A stretch of 17,334 nt of DNA from Methanoregula sp. GTDB taxonomy: Archaea > Halobacteriota > Methanomicrobia > Methanomicrobiales > Methanospirillaceae. Shown piece after piece: positions 1 to 6,127 of this stretch; the stretch's first letter is position 1; each line of letters begins with the position of its first letter. Position numbers and translations under genes: made by a program. Under the pieces are notes generated by a model, which was not told the origin of the DNA, ran no database searches, and worked only from the letters and a program-made list of their open reading frames with translations. Location: contig JALOBP010000065.1 of NCBI GenBank assembly GCA_023228295.1, positions 1-17,334 of the forward strand, read 5' to 3'.

Positions 1-81
1 AGAGGATACAGGAACACGGACAATTTCATTGCCATGATCTATCTCAGGTGCGGGAAGCTCGAATTCAATTTACCCACTTGA
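1..81 (+). CDS. C-terminal fragment of an IS transposase (5' end outside window)
   Basis: Frame 1 is open from the window edge to a TGA at 79-81 and encodes 26 residues containing RGYRNTDNFIAMIYLRCG and ending LEFNLPT. A Gly-Tyr-Arg-Asn followed by an aromatic and hydrophobic run is typical of the extreme C-terminus of ISL3-like transposases. The family call is from memory of that pattern, not a search. The stop is followed within about 15 nt by a sequence resembling an ISL3-type terminal inverted repeat, as expected for an IS end. Only the tail is visible, so whether the element is intact cannot be judged here. Confidence 0.5.
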   Translation, partial: RGYRNTDNFIAMIYLRCGKLEFNLPT

Positions 82-96
82 AATGACGAAGAGGCT
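1..96 (+). mobile_element. Right end of an insertion sequence, ISL3-like
   Basis: The stop of the transposase tail (79-81) is followed by AAATGACGAAGAGGC and then a run of T. Read on the minus strand this gives GCCTCTTCGTCATTT and then AAGTGGGTAA, close to the GGCTCTTCG...-type terminal repeats of ISL3 elements, with one or two mismatches at the tip. The exact end (about 95-96) and any 8-bp target duplication, which would lie in the following T/A-rich stretch, cannot be fixed without the left end. Confidence 0.45.
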
Positions 97-187
97 TTTT
101 TTTTAAAATTCTATGGGTAGTAATCAAACTAAACATAAAAATTTACCATACCCTAGAGACGACATCGCAGCGGCGTTCATCTTTTAT

Positions 188-532
188 TTATGGAATATCG
201 CGAACTTTCACTCGTGTAATCTCTTGACCATCAGAAATATTCATAAGAACGATCTCAGCTCCAGAGTTTCTCGTTAAAGATTTCGGATTTGAGTCGAAGA
301 CAACACATTGACCTTTAATAATTATCGAAATCCCTTCGGGAAATGGTAGTGGGTATTTGTTAGTTTGACCCGTAAACGCTATTGCCATCGATATCTCTGA
401 CGCGTTGATAGTGTCTCCAACATTGGTAATTGAAAAGATCAATTCGCCAAAACCCTGACCATTTGCCGTCATTGAATGATGTTTTCTTTCTAATACAGCA
501 TCGATCTTAAATGCGCTCGCCACTTTCGTCAT
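188..532 (-). CDS. Small AT-rich hypothetical protein, possibly a truncated pilin-like C-terminal domain
   Basis: This is a 114-residue ORF with an ATG at 530-532 and stop at 188-190. I do not recognise it with confidence. It has no signal peptide, membrane helix or cysteine cluster. The body looks beta-rich, with NVGDTINASEISMAI in the middle and SDGQEITRVKVRDIP at the C-terminus. That resembles the C-terminal half of archaeal type IV pilin-like proteins, where a conserved G-D-x-I segment and a final G-Q-x-I strand occur. If so, the N-terminal hydrophobic helix is missing: the same frame hits a TAA only five codons upstream. No Shine-Dalgarno is visible. Base composition is clearly more AT-rich than the por genes, and it sits between an IS end and pseudogenes, so it may be transferred or decaying. 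Confidence 0.4.
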   Translation of the reverse strand: MTKVASAFKIDAVLERKHHSMTANGQGFGELIFSITNVGDTINASEISMAIAFTGQTNKYPLPFPEGISIIIKGQCVVFDSNPKSLTRNSGAEIVLMNISDGQEITRVKVRDIP

Positions 533-584
533 ATATGGGGCGTATTATCATTGTCGCCATATAACCCATTGGAGTACGTGGAGT

Positions 585-821
585 GAAAGTATAGGCTGCA
601 CTGTATTTGCATCAACCAGAGACAAAGGAAAGAATGCACTCCTGAAAGCCTGCGGTGCTGAGGTTGTATACTGGATGACGGCACAATCGCAGAGCAATTC
701 CGGACCGTTTGCTCGGAGGAGATTACGAAAGTCCTCAAACGGGTTGGCCCAAAAACGCTGGAAGAATCAATGACCTTCCTGACCTCGTATGGTATCGTCT
801 GTTTGACCGGGGTATTGAGGT
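585..821 (+). pseudogene. Remnant of a zinc-type medium-chain dehydrogenase (quinone/alcohol oxidoreductase), frameshifted
   Basis: Two adjoining frames give one continuous match to the nucleotide-binding and C-terminal part of MDR-family dehydrogenases. From about 585 to 671 the frame reads SIGCTVFASTRDKGKNALLK followed by ACGAEVVY. From 671 the next frame continues LDDGTIAEQFRT, then TKVLKRVGPKTLEES and GIVCLTGVL. This matches the usual MDR order: a strand ending in A-S-T-R, a G-A-D-E/x-V turn, D-D-G-x-I-A-E, a V-G-x-x-T-L-x-x-S helix, and G-I-V-C-M-T-G. The frame change lies near 671. No start codon or catalytic N-terminal domain is present. The match stops near 821, where the KilA-N remnant begins in a third frame. 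Confidence 0.65.
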
Positions 822-1131
822 ACAGAGAACTCCCATCACCATCCTTTCAAAAGACCAGGACGATTACATCTCGCTTGCAGATATGGCGATGCACTTTGAG
901 GGAGGAAGCACCCTCATCGAACAATGGCTGAAAAACAAGGAAACTGTGCTCTTCCACGGAGTGTGGGGGCAGATCAACAACCCGGATTTAATTCCCCCGG
1001 ATTCGAGGGATTTAGAAATGAAGCGGGGCGGAACAGTTTCTACCTCTCCGCGAAGAAGTGGATTGGGGTGACCGGTGCAATGGGTCTTGTGGCGGCTGCC
1101 GGGCGGTACGGCGGCACGTACGCTCACAACC
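815..1131 (+). pseudogene. KilA-N domain gene remnant, frameshifted and truncated
   Basis: From about 815 one frame reads IEVQRTPITILSKDQDDYIS, then LADMAMHF, WLKNKETVLFHGVWGQINNP. Near 988 the match moves to another frame as FNSPGFEGFRNEAGRNSF, YLSAKKWIGVTGAMGLV and AAAGRYGGTYAHN. Together these follow the KilA-N domain of viral and prokaryotic DNA-binding proteins: DDYISLxDIA, NWLRxxxTxEFLGxWExINNPxF, SFxLSPKKWIExTxAxGIxxxxGRYGGTYAHKDIAF. The match ends after TYAHN near 1128, so the rest of the domain (usually K-D-I-A-F-E-F-A-S-W) is gone. No ATG, GTG or TTG lies at the expected start. At least one frameshift, a 3' truncation and a lost start make this a pseudogene. Confidence 0.75.
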
Positions 1132-1180
1132 CCCACCCCACCCTCAGCTCAATTATGATACTTTTTTCACCAGCCGTGAT

Positions 1181-1190
1181 GATAAATAAT
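1181..1190 (+). promoter_or_regulatory. Candidate TATA box for the por operon
   Basis: The only AT-rich TATA-like element between the KilA-N remnant and porB is GATAAATAAT. Transcription would start near 1210, giving a short leader before the porB start region at 1247-1258. The match to the archaeal consensus is weak. Confidence 0.35.
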
Positions 1191-1241
1191 GATAGATCCT
1201 CGATCGCATCTCGCGTTCACCGATCCGTTCACTATCACTGC

Positions 1242-1246
1242 AGGAG
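1242..1246 (+). promoter_or_regulatory. Ribosome binding site that decides the porB start
   Basis: AGGAG lies directly against the TTG at 1247, with no spacer. The next in-frame codon at a normal spacing (9 nt) is ATC at 1256-1258, where an ATG would give a conventional N-terminus of Met-Ala-Glu-Ile-Pro. The site is convincing as a Shine-Dalgarno but does not fit any canonical start codon well. Confidence 0.5.
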
Positions 1247-2134
1247 TTGGATACCATCGCCGAAATACCCAAAGAAGAATTCGTGCTGAAATGTACCTCG
1301 GCATGTGCCGGGTGCAGCGACTCGCTCGCCCTCCGGTACGTGCTCAAGGCGGCAGGGCCGGACACCGTTCTGGTCGTGCCCGCCTGCTGTACGAGTGTCA
1401 TCCAGGGCATCTACCCGAACACCGCGTTCAATGTCCCGGTCTACAACATCGCATTCGGAGCCGCAGCGGCCTGTGCCTCGGGCATGAGCAACGCGTTCCG
1501 GGCAGCCGGGAAGAAGACGAACGTCATCGTCTATGCCGGCGACGGCGGGACGCTCGATATCGGTATCCAGGCAATGTCCGGCGCGTTCGAGCGGGGCACC
1601 GATTTCCTCTACATCTGTTATGACAACGAGGCATACGGCAACACCGGCATGCAGCGATCGGGCGGCACACCGCTGGGAGCAAAGACCACGACAACCCCGG
1701 CCGGGAAGACCGAGGCGAAGAAGGACATCGATGCAATCATCGCAGCCCACGACCCGCCCTACCAGGCAACCGCTGCCGCAGCATACCCCCAGGACCTTTT
1801 CAAGAAAGTCCAGAAGGCACTCACCTTCCGTGGCCCGAGTTTCATCCATATCCTCGCCCCCTGCCCGCCCGGCTGGCGGTACTCGACCGAGAAGACGGTC
1901 GAGATGGGCAAACTTGCCGTGAAGTCCGGCATGTGGGTACTCTACGAGCGTGAGTACGGAAAACTCACCATCGGCGCCCAGTCGAAAGTGGCGATGAAAA
2001 AGCCTATCCCGCTCGAGGACTACCTCGCCCCCCAGGGCCGGTTCAAGGGCATTGATCCAAAGACCGTGGAAATCATCAGACAGCGTCTCGCAAAGAACCT
2101 CTCAAAACTCGCAGCAGAGGAGGCCGCACCATGA
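1247..2134 (+). CDS. porB: Pyruvate:ferredoxin oxidoreductase, beta subunit (TPP-binding)
   Basis: This is the catalytic TPP-binding subunit of archaeal 2-oxoacid:ferredoxin oxidoreductase, which decarboxylates pyruvate to acetyl-CoA or runs in reverse for carbon assimilation. The TPP signature is present: GDGG at about residues 99-102 and DNEAYGNTG from 126. Cysteines at 20, 23, 47/48 and 206 (SACAGC, PACC, LAPCPP) fit the ligands of the proximal [4Fe-4S] cluster. The length, 295 residues, is normal. The start is uncertain. The frame is open back to 1196 but has no ATG or GTG; TTG at 1247 is the only usable codon and abuts its Shine-Dalgarno. The 3' end overlaps porA by 4 bp (ATGA), so translation is probably coupled. 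Pyruvate is preferred over other 2-oxoacids from sequence style and operon content, not from proof of substrate. Confidence 0.9.
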   Translation: MDTIAEIPKEEFVLKCTSACAGCSDSLALRYVLKAAGPDTVLVVPACCTSVIQGIYPNTAFNVPVYNIAFGAAAACASGMSNAFRAAGKKTNVIVYAGDGGTLDIGIQAMSGAFERGTDFLYICYDNEAYGNTGMQRSGGTPLGAKTTTTPAGKTEAKKDIDAIIAAHDPPYQATAAAAYPQDLFKKVQKALTFRGPSFIHILAPCPPGWRYSTEKTVEMGKLAVKSGMWVLYEREYGKLTIGAQSKVAMKKPIPLEDYLAPQGRFKGIDPKTVEIIRQRLAKNLSKLAAEEAAP

Positions 2135-3246
2135 AGAAGATCGCGACCGGCAACAAGGCCGTTGCCGAAGCAGTAAAACAGGCGGTCCCGACCGTTGTTG
2201 CCGCATACCCCATCACCCCGCAGACCGAGATCGTGGAACAGATCGCCGAGTTCGTCTCCGGTGGCGAACTGAAAAGCCGGTACATCCCCGTCGAGAGCGA
2301 ACACTCGGCGATGGCCGCCTGCATCGGAGCAAGTATCACCGGTATCAGGACCTTTACGGCCACCAGCTCCCATGGCCTCCTCTACATGCACGAGATGACC
2401 AACTGGGCAGCCGGGGCACGGCTTCCCATCGTCATGGCCAACGTGAACAGATCGATAGGGCCCGGCTGGAACATCTGGGCGGAGCACACCGACTCCCTGC
2501 AGGAACGCGATACCGGCTGGCTCCAGGTATATGTCAGCACCGTGCAGGAAGCCTACGACGCAACCATCATGGCATTCCGGATCGCTGAACACAACGATGT
2601 GCTCCTGCCGGTGATGGTGAACCTCGACGGGTTCCTCCTCTCCCATATCATGCAGCCGCTCGATACGGTCGAGATCGGAGATTTCATCCCGCCCACCCAT
2701 CTCCCCTATGCAATCGATGTGAAGAACCCGACAGGTTACGGCGGGCTCACGGGCACCGAAGAGCACTACAAGATGCGCTGGGATATCGAACGGTCGATGC
2801 GGGACTCCGTGAAGGTCATTGAAGAGACCGAGAAGGATTTCGCAAAGCGCTTCGGCCGCAGGTACGGGTTTACCGAGAACTACCAGTGCGACGATGCCGA
2901 AGTCATCGTTGTCGCGATGGGCACACTCGGGAAAGAGGCCGAAGTCGCCATCGACCTTCTGAGGAAAGAAGGGATCAAGGCTGGTTCCCTGCGCATCCGC
3001 TGGCTTCGCCCGTTCCCGAACCTGAAGATCCTGAAAGGAAAGCAGGTCGTTGTCGTTGACCGTGACTACTCTTTTGGACGGGGGGGAATCCTTGCAACAG
3101 AGATCATGGCGCAGACAAAGGAGGAGGTCTTCAGTGTCATCGCAGGTATCGGAGGGCAGGAAGTCACATTCGAGGATGTTGCGGAGTTTGTCCGCAAACG
3201 TCGTATAGGAACAGAGGTCTGGTTCGGGGTGAGCAATAATGTTTGA
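2131..3246 (+). CDS. porA: Pyruvate:ferredoxin oxidoreductase, alpha subunit
   Basis: This 371-residue subunit carries the pyrimidine-binding and transketolase C-terminal-like domains of the enzyme and partners with PorB to form the TPP site. Visible marks are AAYPITPQTE near residues 24-33, the VESEHSAM segment near 54-61, ATSSHG near 77-82, and a C-terminal region with VDRDYSFGRGG typical of PorA C-terminal domains. The ATG at 2131 overlaps the porB stop and is preceded by AGAGGAGG at good spacing. Its end overlaps porC by 8 bp. All four por genes read as one transcript. No truncation or missing motif is seen. Assignment to pyruvate rather than 2-oxoisovalerate or 2-oxoglutarate enzymes follows the YPITPQT and ESEHSA style and the presence of a separate delta ferredoxin subunit. 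Confidence 0.92.
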   Translation: MKKIATGNKAVAEAVKQAVPTVVAAYPITPQTEIVEQIAEFVSGGELKSRYIPVESEHSAMAACIGASITGIRTFTATSSHGLLYMHEMTNWAAGARLPIVMANVNRSIGPGWNIWAEHTDSLQERDTGWLQVYVSTVQEAYDATIMAFRIAEHNDVLLPVMVNLDGFLLSHIMQPLDTVEIGDFIPPTHLPYAIDVKNPTGYGGLTGTEEHYKMRWDIERSMRDSVKVIEETEKDFAKRFGRRYGFTENYQCDDAEVIVVAMGTLGKEAEVAIDLLRKEGIKAGSLRIRWLRPFPNLKILKGKQVVVVDRDYSFGRGGILATEIMAQTKEEVFSVIAGIGGQEVTFEDVAEFVRKRRIGTEVWFGVSNNV

Positions 3247-3766
3247 GATCCGTATCCACTCCCGGGGCGGGCAGGGGGGCGTTACCGCAGCCCGGCTTCT
3301 CGCTCTTGCGGCAATCCATGACGGGAAATATGCAACGGCAGCCCCGTTCTACGGTGCCGAGCGCCGTGGAGCACCTATCGTATCATTCGTCCGGATTGAT
3401 GACAAACCGATCAGGGTCTACAGTCAGATCAAGAAACCCGACATGGTCGTGGTTCTTGATGCAAGTGTTATGGATGTGGTCGATGTCCTGCAGGGGCTCA
3501 AGTCCGGCGGGAAAGTGCTTGTCAACAGCCAGCAGAAGAAAGAGTTCGGCGGCTATTTATCGAGCAACGTCGACCTGACCGGCATTGCCCTGAAAGAAAA
3601 ACTCGTGGTATCGGGCAACCCAATCCTCAACACGCCGGTCATAGGCGCGCTGGCAAAGATGGGGGTTGTCTCGGTCGATTCGGCAAAGAAAGCAATCCGC
3701 GAGATGTTTTCCGATGAGCGGAATGTCACGGTTGCAGAAGCGGCCTATAAGGAGATGAGTGCATGA
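3239..3766 (+). CDS. porC: Pyruvate:ferredoxin oxidoreductase, gamma subunit
   Basis: This 175-residue gamma subunit is the domain of the oxidoreductase associated with CoA handling and assembly. The N-terminus reads FEIRIHSRGGQGGVTAARLL, the glycine-rich start shared by POR/KOR/VOR gamma subunits, followed by APFYGAERRGAPI, also characteristic. The start is the ATG at 3239-3241, 8 bp inside the end of porA, with GGGGTGAG upstream as ribosome binding site. The stop overlaps the porD start by 4 bp. Nothing is missing compared with the family. The symbol porC is used for the gamma subunit; some annotations call it porG. Confidence 0.92.
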   Translation: MFEIRIHSRGGQGGVTAARLLALAAIHDGKYATAAPFYGAERRGAPIVSFVRIDDKPIRVYSQIKKPDMVVVLDASVMDVVDVLQGLKSGGKVLVNSQQKKEFGGYLSSNVDLTGIALKEKLVVSGNPILNTPVIGALAKMGVVSVDSAKKAIREMFSDERNVTVAEAAYKEMSA

Positions 3767-4023
3767 CCCGCACACCAACGCGTGAACGCCTCGCAGTGAG
3801 CAGGCCGGTTGAAGGGGCAACCGGGAAGACCGGTACATGGAGGGTCTTTTACCCGGTTGTTGATAAAGAGAAGTGCAATGAATGCGGGCTCTGTGCAACC
3901 TACTGTCCTGATGCAGTAATTAACGATGATCTTGAGATCGACCTGAATTTCTGTAAGGGCTGTGGCATCTGTGCAAACGAATGCCCGAAGAAGGCTATCG
4001 GGATGGTCAGAGAAGAAAAATAA
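3763..4023 (+). CDS. porD: Pyruvate:ferredoxin oxidoreductase, delta subunit (2x[4Fe-4S] ferredoxin)
   Basis: This 86-residue ferredoxin-like subunit passes electrons from the catalytic core to soluble ferredoxin. It has two complete CxxCxxCxxxCP motifs: Cys38, 41, 44, 48 and Cys64, 67, 70, 74. The N-terminal 25 residues form a charged, Pro/Thr-rich extension before TWRVFYPVVD, the usual entry to the PorD fold. The ATG overlaps the porC stop (ATGA), and AAGGAGA lies just upstream. It is the last gene of the operon; a T-tract follows the stop immediately. Confidence 0.92.
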   Translation: MTRTPTRERLAVSRPVEGATGKTGTWRVFYPVVDKEKCNECGLCATYCPDAVINDDLEIDLNFCKGCGICANECPKKAIGMVREEK

Positions 4024-4029
4024 TTTTTT
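4024..4029 (+). terminator. T-tract after the por operon
   Basis: Six consecutive T directly follow the porD stop, and another T-rich stretch lies at 4066-4071. Archaeal RNA polymerase terminates at such tracts without needing a hairpin, and none is visible. The second tract also serves as part of the next promoter. Confidence 0.4.
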
Positions 4030-4065
4030 GTCATCACGCGGATTTCCCGGATTTATTTCACAACC

Positions 4066-4078
4066 TTTTTTATCTATA
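4066..4078 (+). promoter_or_regulatory. TATA box for the 4110 gene
   Basis: TTTTTTATCTATA is centred about 37 nt before the ATG at 4110, giving a predicted transcript start near 4098. GGATGAT at 4100-4106 resembles the GGTGAT archaeal ribosome binding site with one mismatch. Confidence 0.45.
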
Positions 4079-4109
4079 CCTTAAAATATCACATCATCAG
4101 GATGATCTG

Positions 4110-4820
4110 ATGAACCGACAATTTTTTGGCGATACCCGGGATCTGTTCAAATACGATCTCGTCCGACATGTCATGAAGGCGCTCCCCCTTTTTGACAGTT
4201 TTACCTTTATTCCAATGCTCACGGAAGAGGAGACAACGAAAAAGAAGGGTGCGGATCTTGTGAGGGCAACAAGACTCGGTAAGGCGGGCAGCCAGAACCG
4301 CGATCTCATCTCACAGATGGAACGGCTGCAGGAGATCGATGACGACCTCGAATATTTCCAGATGGTAGGTGCGTATTTCAAGAAAGAAAATATTCTCCTG
4401 GACATCCTGCAGAGTCATCCCTTCTCCCACGAGAAACGGGCACGGTATTTTGATTCTATCGTTTCCCACCTGCCTAAGAAAACCCTGATCTTCCTCGACC
4501 CGGATATTGGGCTTGAAGAGACCAGACCCACAAAAAAACACCTCCTGTTTGATGAGGTGAAGGAGATCTTCGAACAGATGGATCCTAAATCGGTGCTGAT
4601 GATTTACCAGCACTTCCCACGGGAAAAGCACGAAGGATATATCCTGCGCCGGTGCACAGAGCTTCAAAACCTCACCGGAACGCTTCCCGTCACCATCGCC
4701 GATAATGAGATCATTTTCTTCTTTCTCGTGAAAAACCCGGTGCTTCATGAAAGGATTGGGGATATCGTCTCCCTCTATGCCGATACCTATCCGTCATTGA
4801 GCTCGGGTACCTGCCATTAA
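4110..4820 (+). CDS. Conserved protein of unknown function (MNRQFFGD-type, DPDxGLE motif)
   Basis: This 236-residue soluble protein has no signal peptide or membrane segment. The frame is open upstream to 3981 inside porD, but the ATG at 4110 is chosen because a TATA box and a GGATGAT site precede it and the protein then begins MNRQFFGDTRDLFKYDL, a motif I associate with a family of uncharacterised prokaryotic proteins. Other visible landmarks are FTFIPMLTEEE near residues 30-40, LIFLDPDIGLE around 126-136, and MIYQHFPREKH around 164-174. A hydrophobic strand ending in D-P-D, followed by another strand and then H-F-P-R, is compatible with a Rossmann-like or TcmP/methyltransferase-like fold. 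That is inference only; no SAM motif is certain. It has its own promoter, and its position after por may be incidental. Confidence 0.7.
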   Translation: MNRQFFGDTRDLFKYDLVRHVMKALPLFDSFTFIPMLTEEETTKKKGADLVRATRLGKAGSQNRDLISQMERLQEIDDDLEYFQMVGAYFKKENILLDILQSHPFSHEKRARYFDSIVSHLPKKTLIFLDPDIGLEETRPTKKHLLFDEVKEIFEQMDPKSVLMIYQHFPREKHEGYILRRCTELQNLTGTLPVTIADNEIIFFFLVKNPVLHERIGDIVSLYADTYPSLSSGTCH

Positions 4821-4853
4821 ATTTTTAAGAACCTGTGATCTGAGCGGGGCTTC

Positions 4854-5219
4854 TCACACAGGATTCTGCTCGTCCTTTGCCATGTACTCGAGGTCGAATT
4901 TGTAGAAATGCGTGAATGCACAATGCCGGCACCGGACGGTGATATGGTGCGAGCTGACAATGAGGTCGTGAGGACCGGTCACCTTACAGTTCCGACAAGG
5001 CGCTTCCTCAACAAGTTCCCAGACCGGGTATTTCCCGATCTTTGTTAAGACGCCGGCTGCATCGATTTCCTCGCTTCGCGGCACGAAGACCCGGGTTGCC
5101 CCACAGTTGTCGCACACAACCTGCGCCCTGTTCGGCACGGCCACGATGATCTGATCAGCACGCTGCCTGCAGTGGTAGCAGTCGGTACGGTATCGGGTAA
5201 GGATGAACCGGTTGCTCAT
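4854..5219 (-). CDS. Small zinc-ribbon-like protein with four CxxC motifs
   Basis: This 121-residue protein has four evenly spaced CxxC knuckles: Cys14/17, 36/39, 75/78 and 97/100. That is enough for two structural zinc sites, or two zinc ribbons built from repeat halves (1+2 and 3+4). The first ribbon is followed by VPRSEEIDAAGVLTKIGKY and the second by a His-rich strand (SSHHITVRC). The ATG at 5217-5219 has no Shine-Dalgarno, so the mRNA may be leaderless. It converges with the 4110 gene, with 33 bp between the two stops. Function is unknown; nucleic-acid binding is a common role of such folds but is not shown here. Confidence 0.75.
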   Translation of the reverse strand: MSNRFILTRYRTDCYHCRQRADQIIVAVPNRAQVVCDNCGATRVFVPRSEEIDAAGVLTKIGKYPVWELVEEAPCRNCKVTGPHDLIVSSHHITVRCRHCAFTHFYKFDLEYMAKDEQNPV

Positions 5220-5300
5220 GGGAGATACTGGAGGCGTTGGAGTTCATTAATCTGTTGCTGCTAACGGAGACTGAATTTGGAGGCAGGGATTTCCGGTTCG

Positions 5301-5357
5301 GTTTGACTGACAAACGAAAAACGACATGGTGTGCCTGATTAATTCTGTATTTTTTTT
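5301..5357. other. Intergenic stretch with a small hairpin and a T8 run
   Basis: Between the zinc-ribbon gene and the cupredoxin gene lie about 260 bp with no supportable gene. GTTTG-ACTGA-CAAAC (5301-5315) can fold, followed 35 nt later by eight T at 5350-5357 and a second short inverted repeat, TGCAA-TTTG-TTGCA (5359-5372). This could be a small untranslated RNA or a stray terminator; the evidence is thin. Confidence 0.2.
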
Positions 5358-5452
5358 GTGCAATTTGTTGCAGGTAAATTTTCCCGCGTTTTGGTCCAAA
5401 GCCTTCTGTTTGGAGGTTTTGGGGGAAAACAAAAGCAGAGAGGCAAGTAAAT

Positions 5453-5461
5453 TTAATTATA
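5453..5461 (+). promoter_or_regulatory. TATA box of the cupredoxin lipoprotein gene
   Basis: TTAATTATA is centred 27 nt upstream of the ATG at 5484. No Shine-Dalgarno precedes the start. The spacing predicts a transcript beginning at or within a couple of bases of the ATG, which means a leaderless mRNA. Confidence 0.6.
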
Positions 5462-5483
5462 CGGCAATAACAATCTATTTACC

Positions 5484-6056
5484 ATGAAGAAATTCTTAGG
5501 ATTGTATATTCTTATTGTCCTGCTGGTTGTCGCCAGCGGATGTACCCAGACCGCACAGCCCACGACATCAACCCCGGTACCGACAACGGAAATTCCTGCG
5601 GAGATCCCGACTTCCGAGCCAACCATGCCGGTAGCAACGGTTGAAGAGACCGCTGTCCCCACAGTCACGGCAGAAGTGATCGAAGAAGTAACAACCATGG
5701 TCACTACTGAAACAACTCCCAAGCTGGTAATGACACCATCGACAAAGATCACCACGATCTATATCCGGAACAACACCTTTGTCCCCCAGGAACTCACTGT
5801 GCTCCCGGGCACCGGAATTACCTGGGTTAACGAGGACAACACCATGCACGCCATTAAAACCCTTCCGGCAGCGGGCATCAAATTCATGTCAAGCGACATG
5901 ATATCCGGGGCAACCTTCGGGTATACATTTGGAGAGAACGAGGGAACCTTCGGGTTCTACGACACGTACACCAATGCAACCGGTGTCATCATTGTGAAGA
6001 AGGGTGAGTCGGTTCTCGGACAAACAACCCTCAAGACCACAGCAACAACGCCGTGA
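5484..6056 (+). CDS. Secreted lipoprotein with a cupredoxin-like domain lacking most copper ligands
   Basis: This 190-residue protein has a clear export signal: a KK start, a hydrophobic run at residues 4-17, and a lipobox-like VASGC with Cys20 as the likely lipidated anchor. Residues 21-85 are a Thr/Pro/Glu-rich linker, expected to hold the domain off the S-layer side of the membrane. The C-terminal domain (about 90-178) follows the cupredoxin pattern: IRNNTFVPQELTVLPGTGIT, then WVNEDNTMHAI, and a final GFYDTYTNATGVIIV strand. His122 occupies the first copper-ligand place. The Cys, His and Met normally found in the last loop (Y-C-x-x-H-P-x-M-x-G) are replaced by Asp160 and neutral residues. 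A blue-copper electron-transfer role is therefore doubtful; another metal or a structural role is possible. Confidence 0.8.
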   Translation: MKKFLGLYILIVLLVVASGCTQTAQPTTSTPVPTTEIPAEIPTSEPTMPVATVEETAVPTVTAEVIEEVTTMVTTETTPKLVMTPSTKITTIYIRNNTFVPQELTVLPGTGITWVNEDNTMHAIKTLPAAGIKFMSSDMISGATFGYTFGENEGTFGFYDTYTNATGVIIVKKGESVLGQTTLKTTATTP

Positions 6057-6073
6057 ACGAGATTAATTTCCCC

Positions 6074-6080
6074 TTTTTTT
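6074..6080 (+). terminator. T-tract terminator of the cupredoxin gene
   Basis: Seven T occur 18 nt after the stop, followed by CC and then seven A after one more T. A U-rich tract is enough for archaeal termination. Confidence 0.45.
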
Positions 6081-6127
6081 CCTAAAAAAAACACGACAGG
6101 TCTGCATCGTGTAACGGTTTTTTAGTA

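Noticed and set aside
529..738. 69-codon minus-strand ORF
   Set aside because: It is the antisense shadow of the dehydrogenase remnant; no ribosome binding site and no recognisable pattern.
1235..1849. 204-codon ORF antisense to porB
   Set aside because: The sense strand carries clear PorB motifs; the long antisense frame is a codon-bias artefact in GC-rich DNA.
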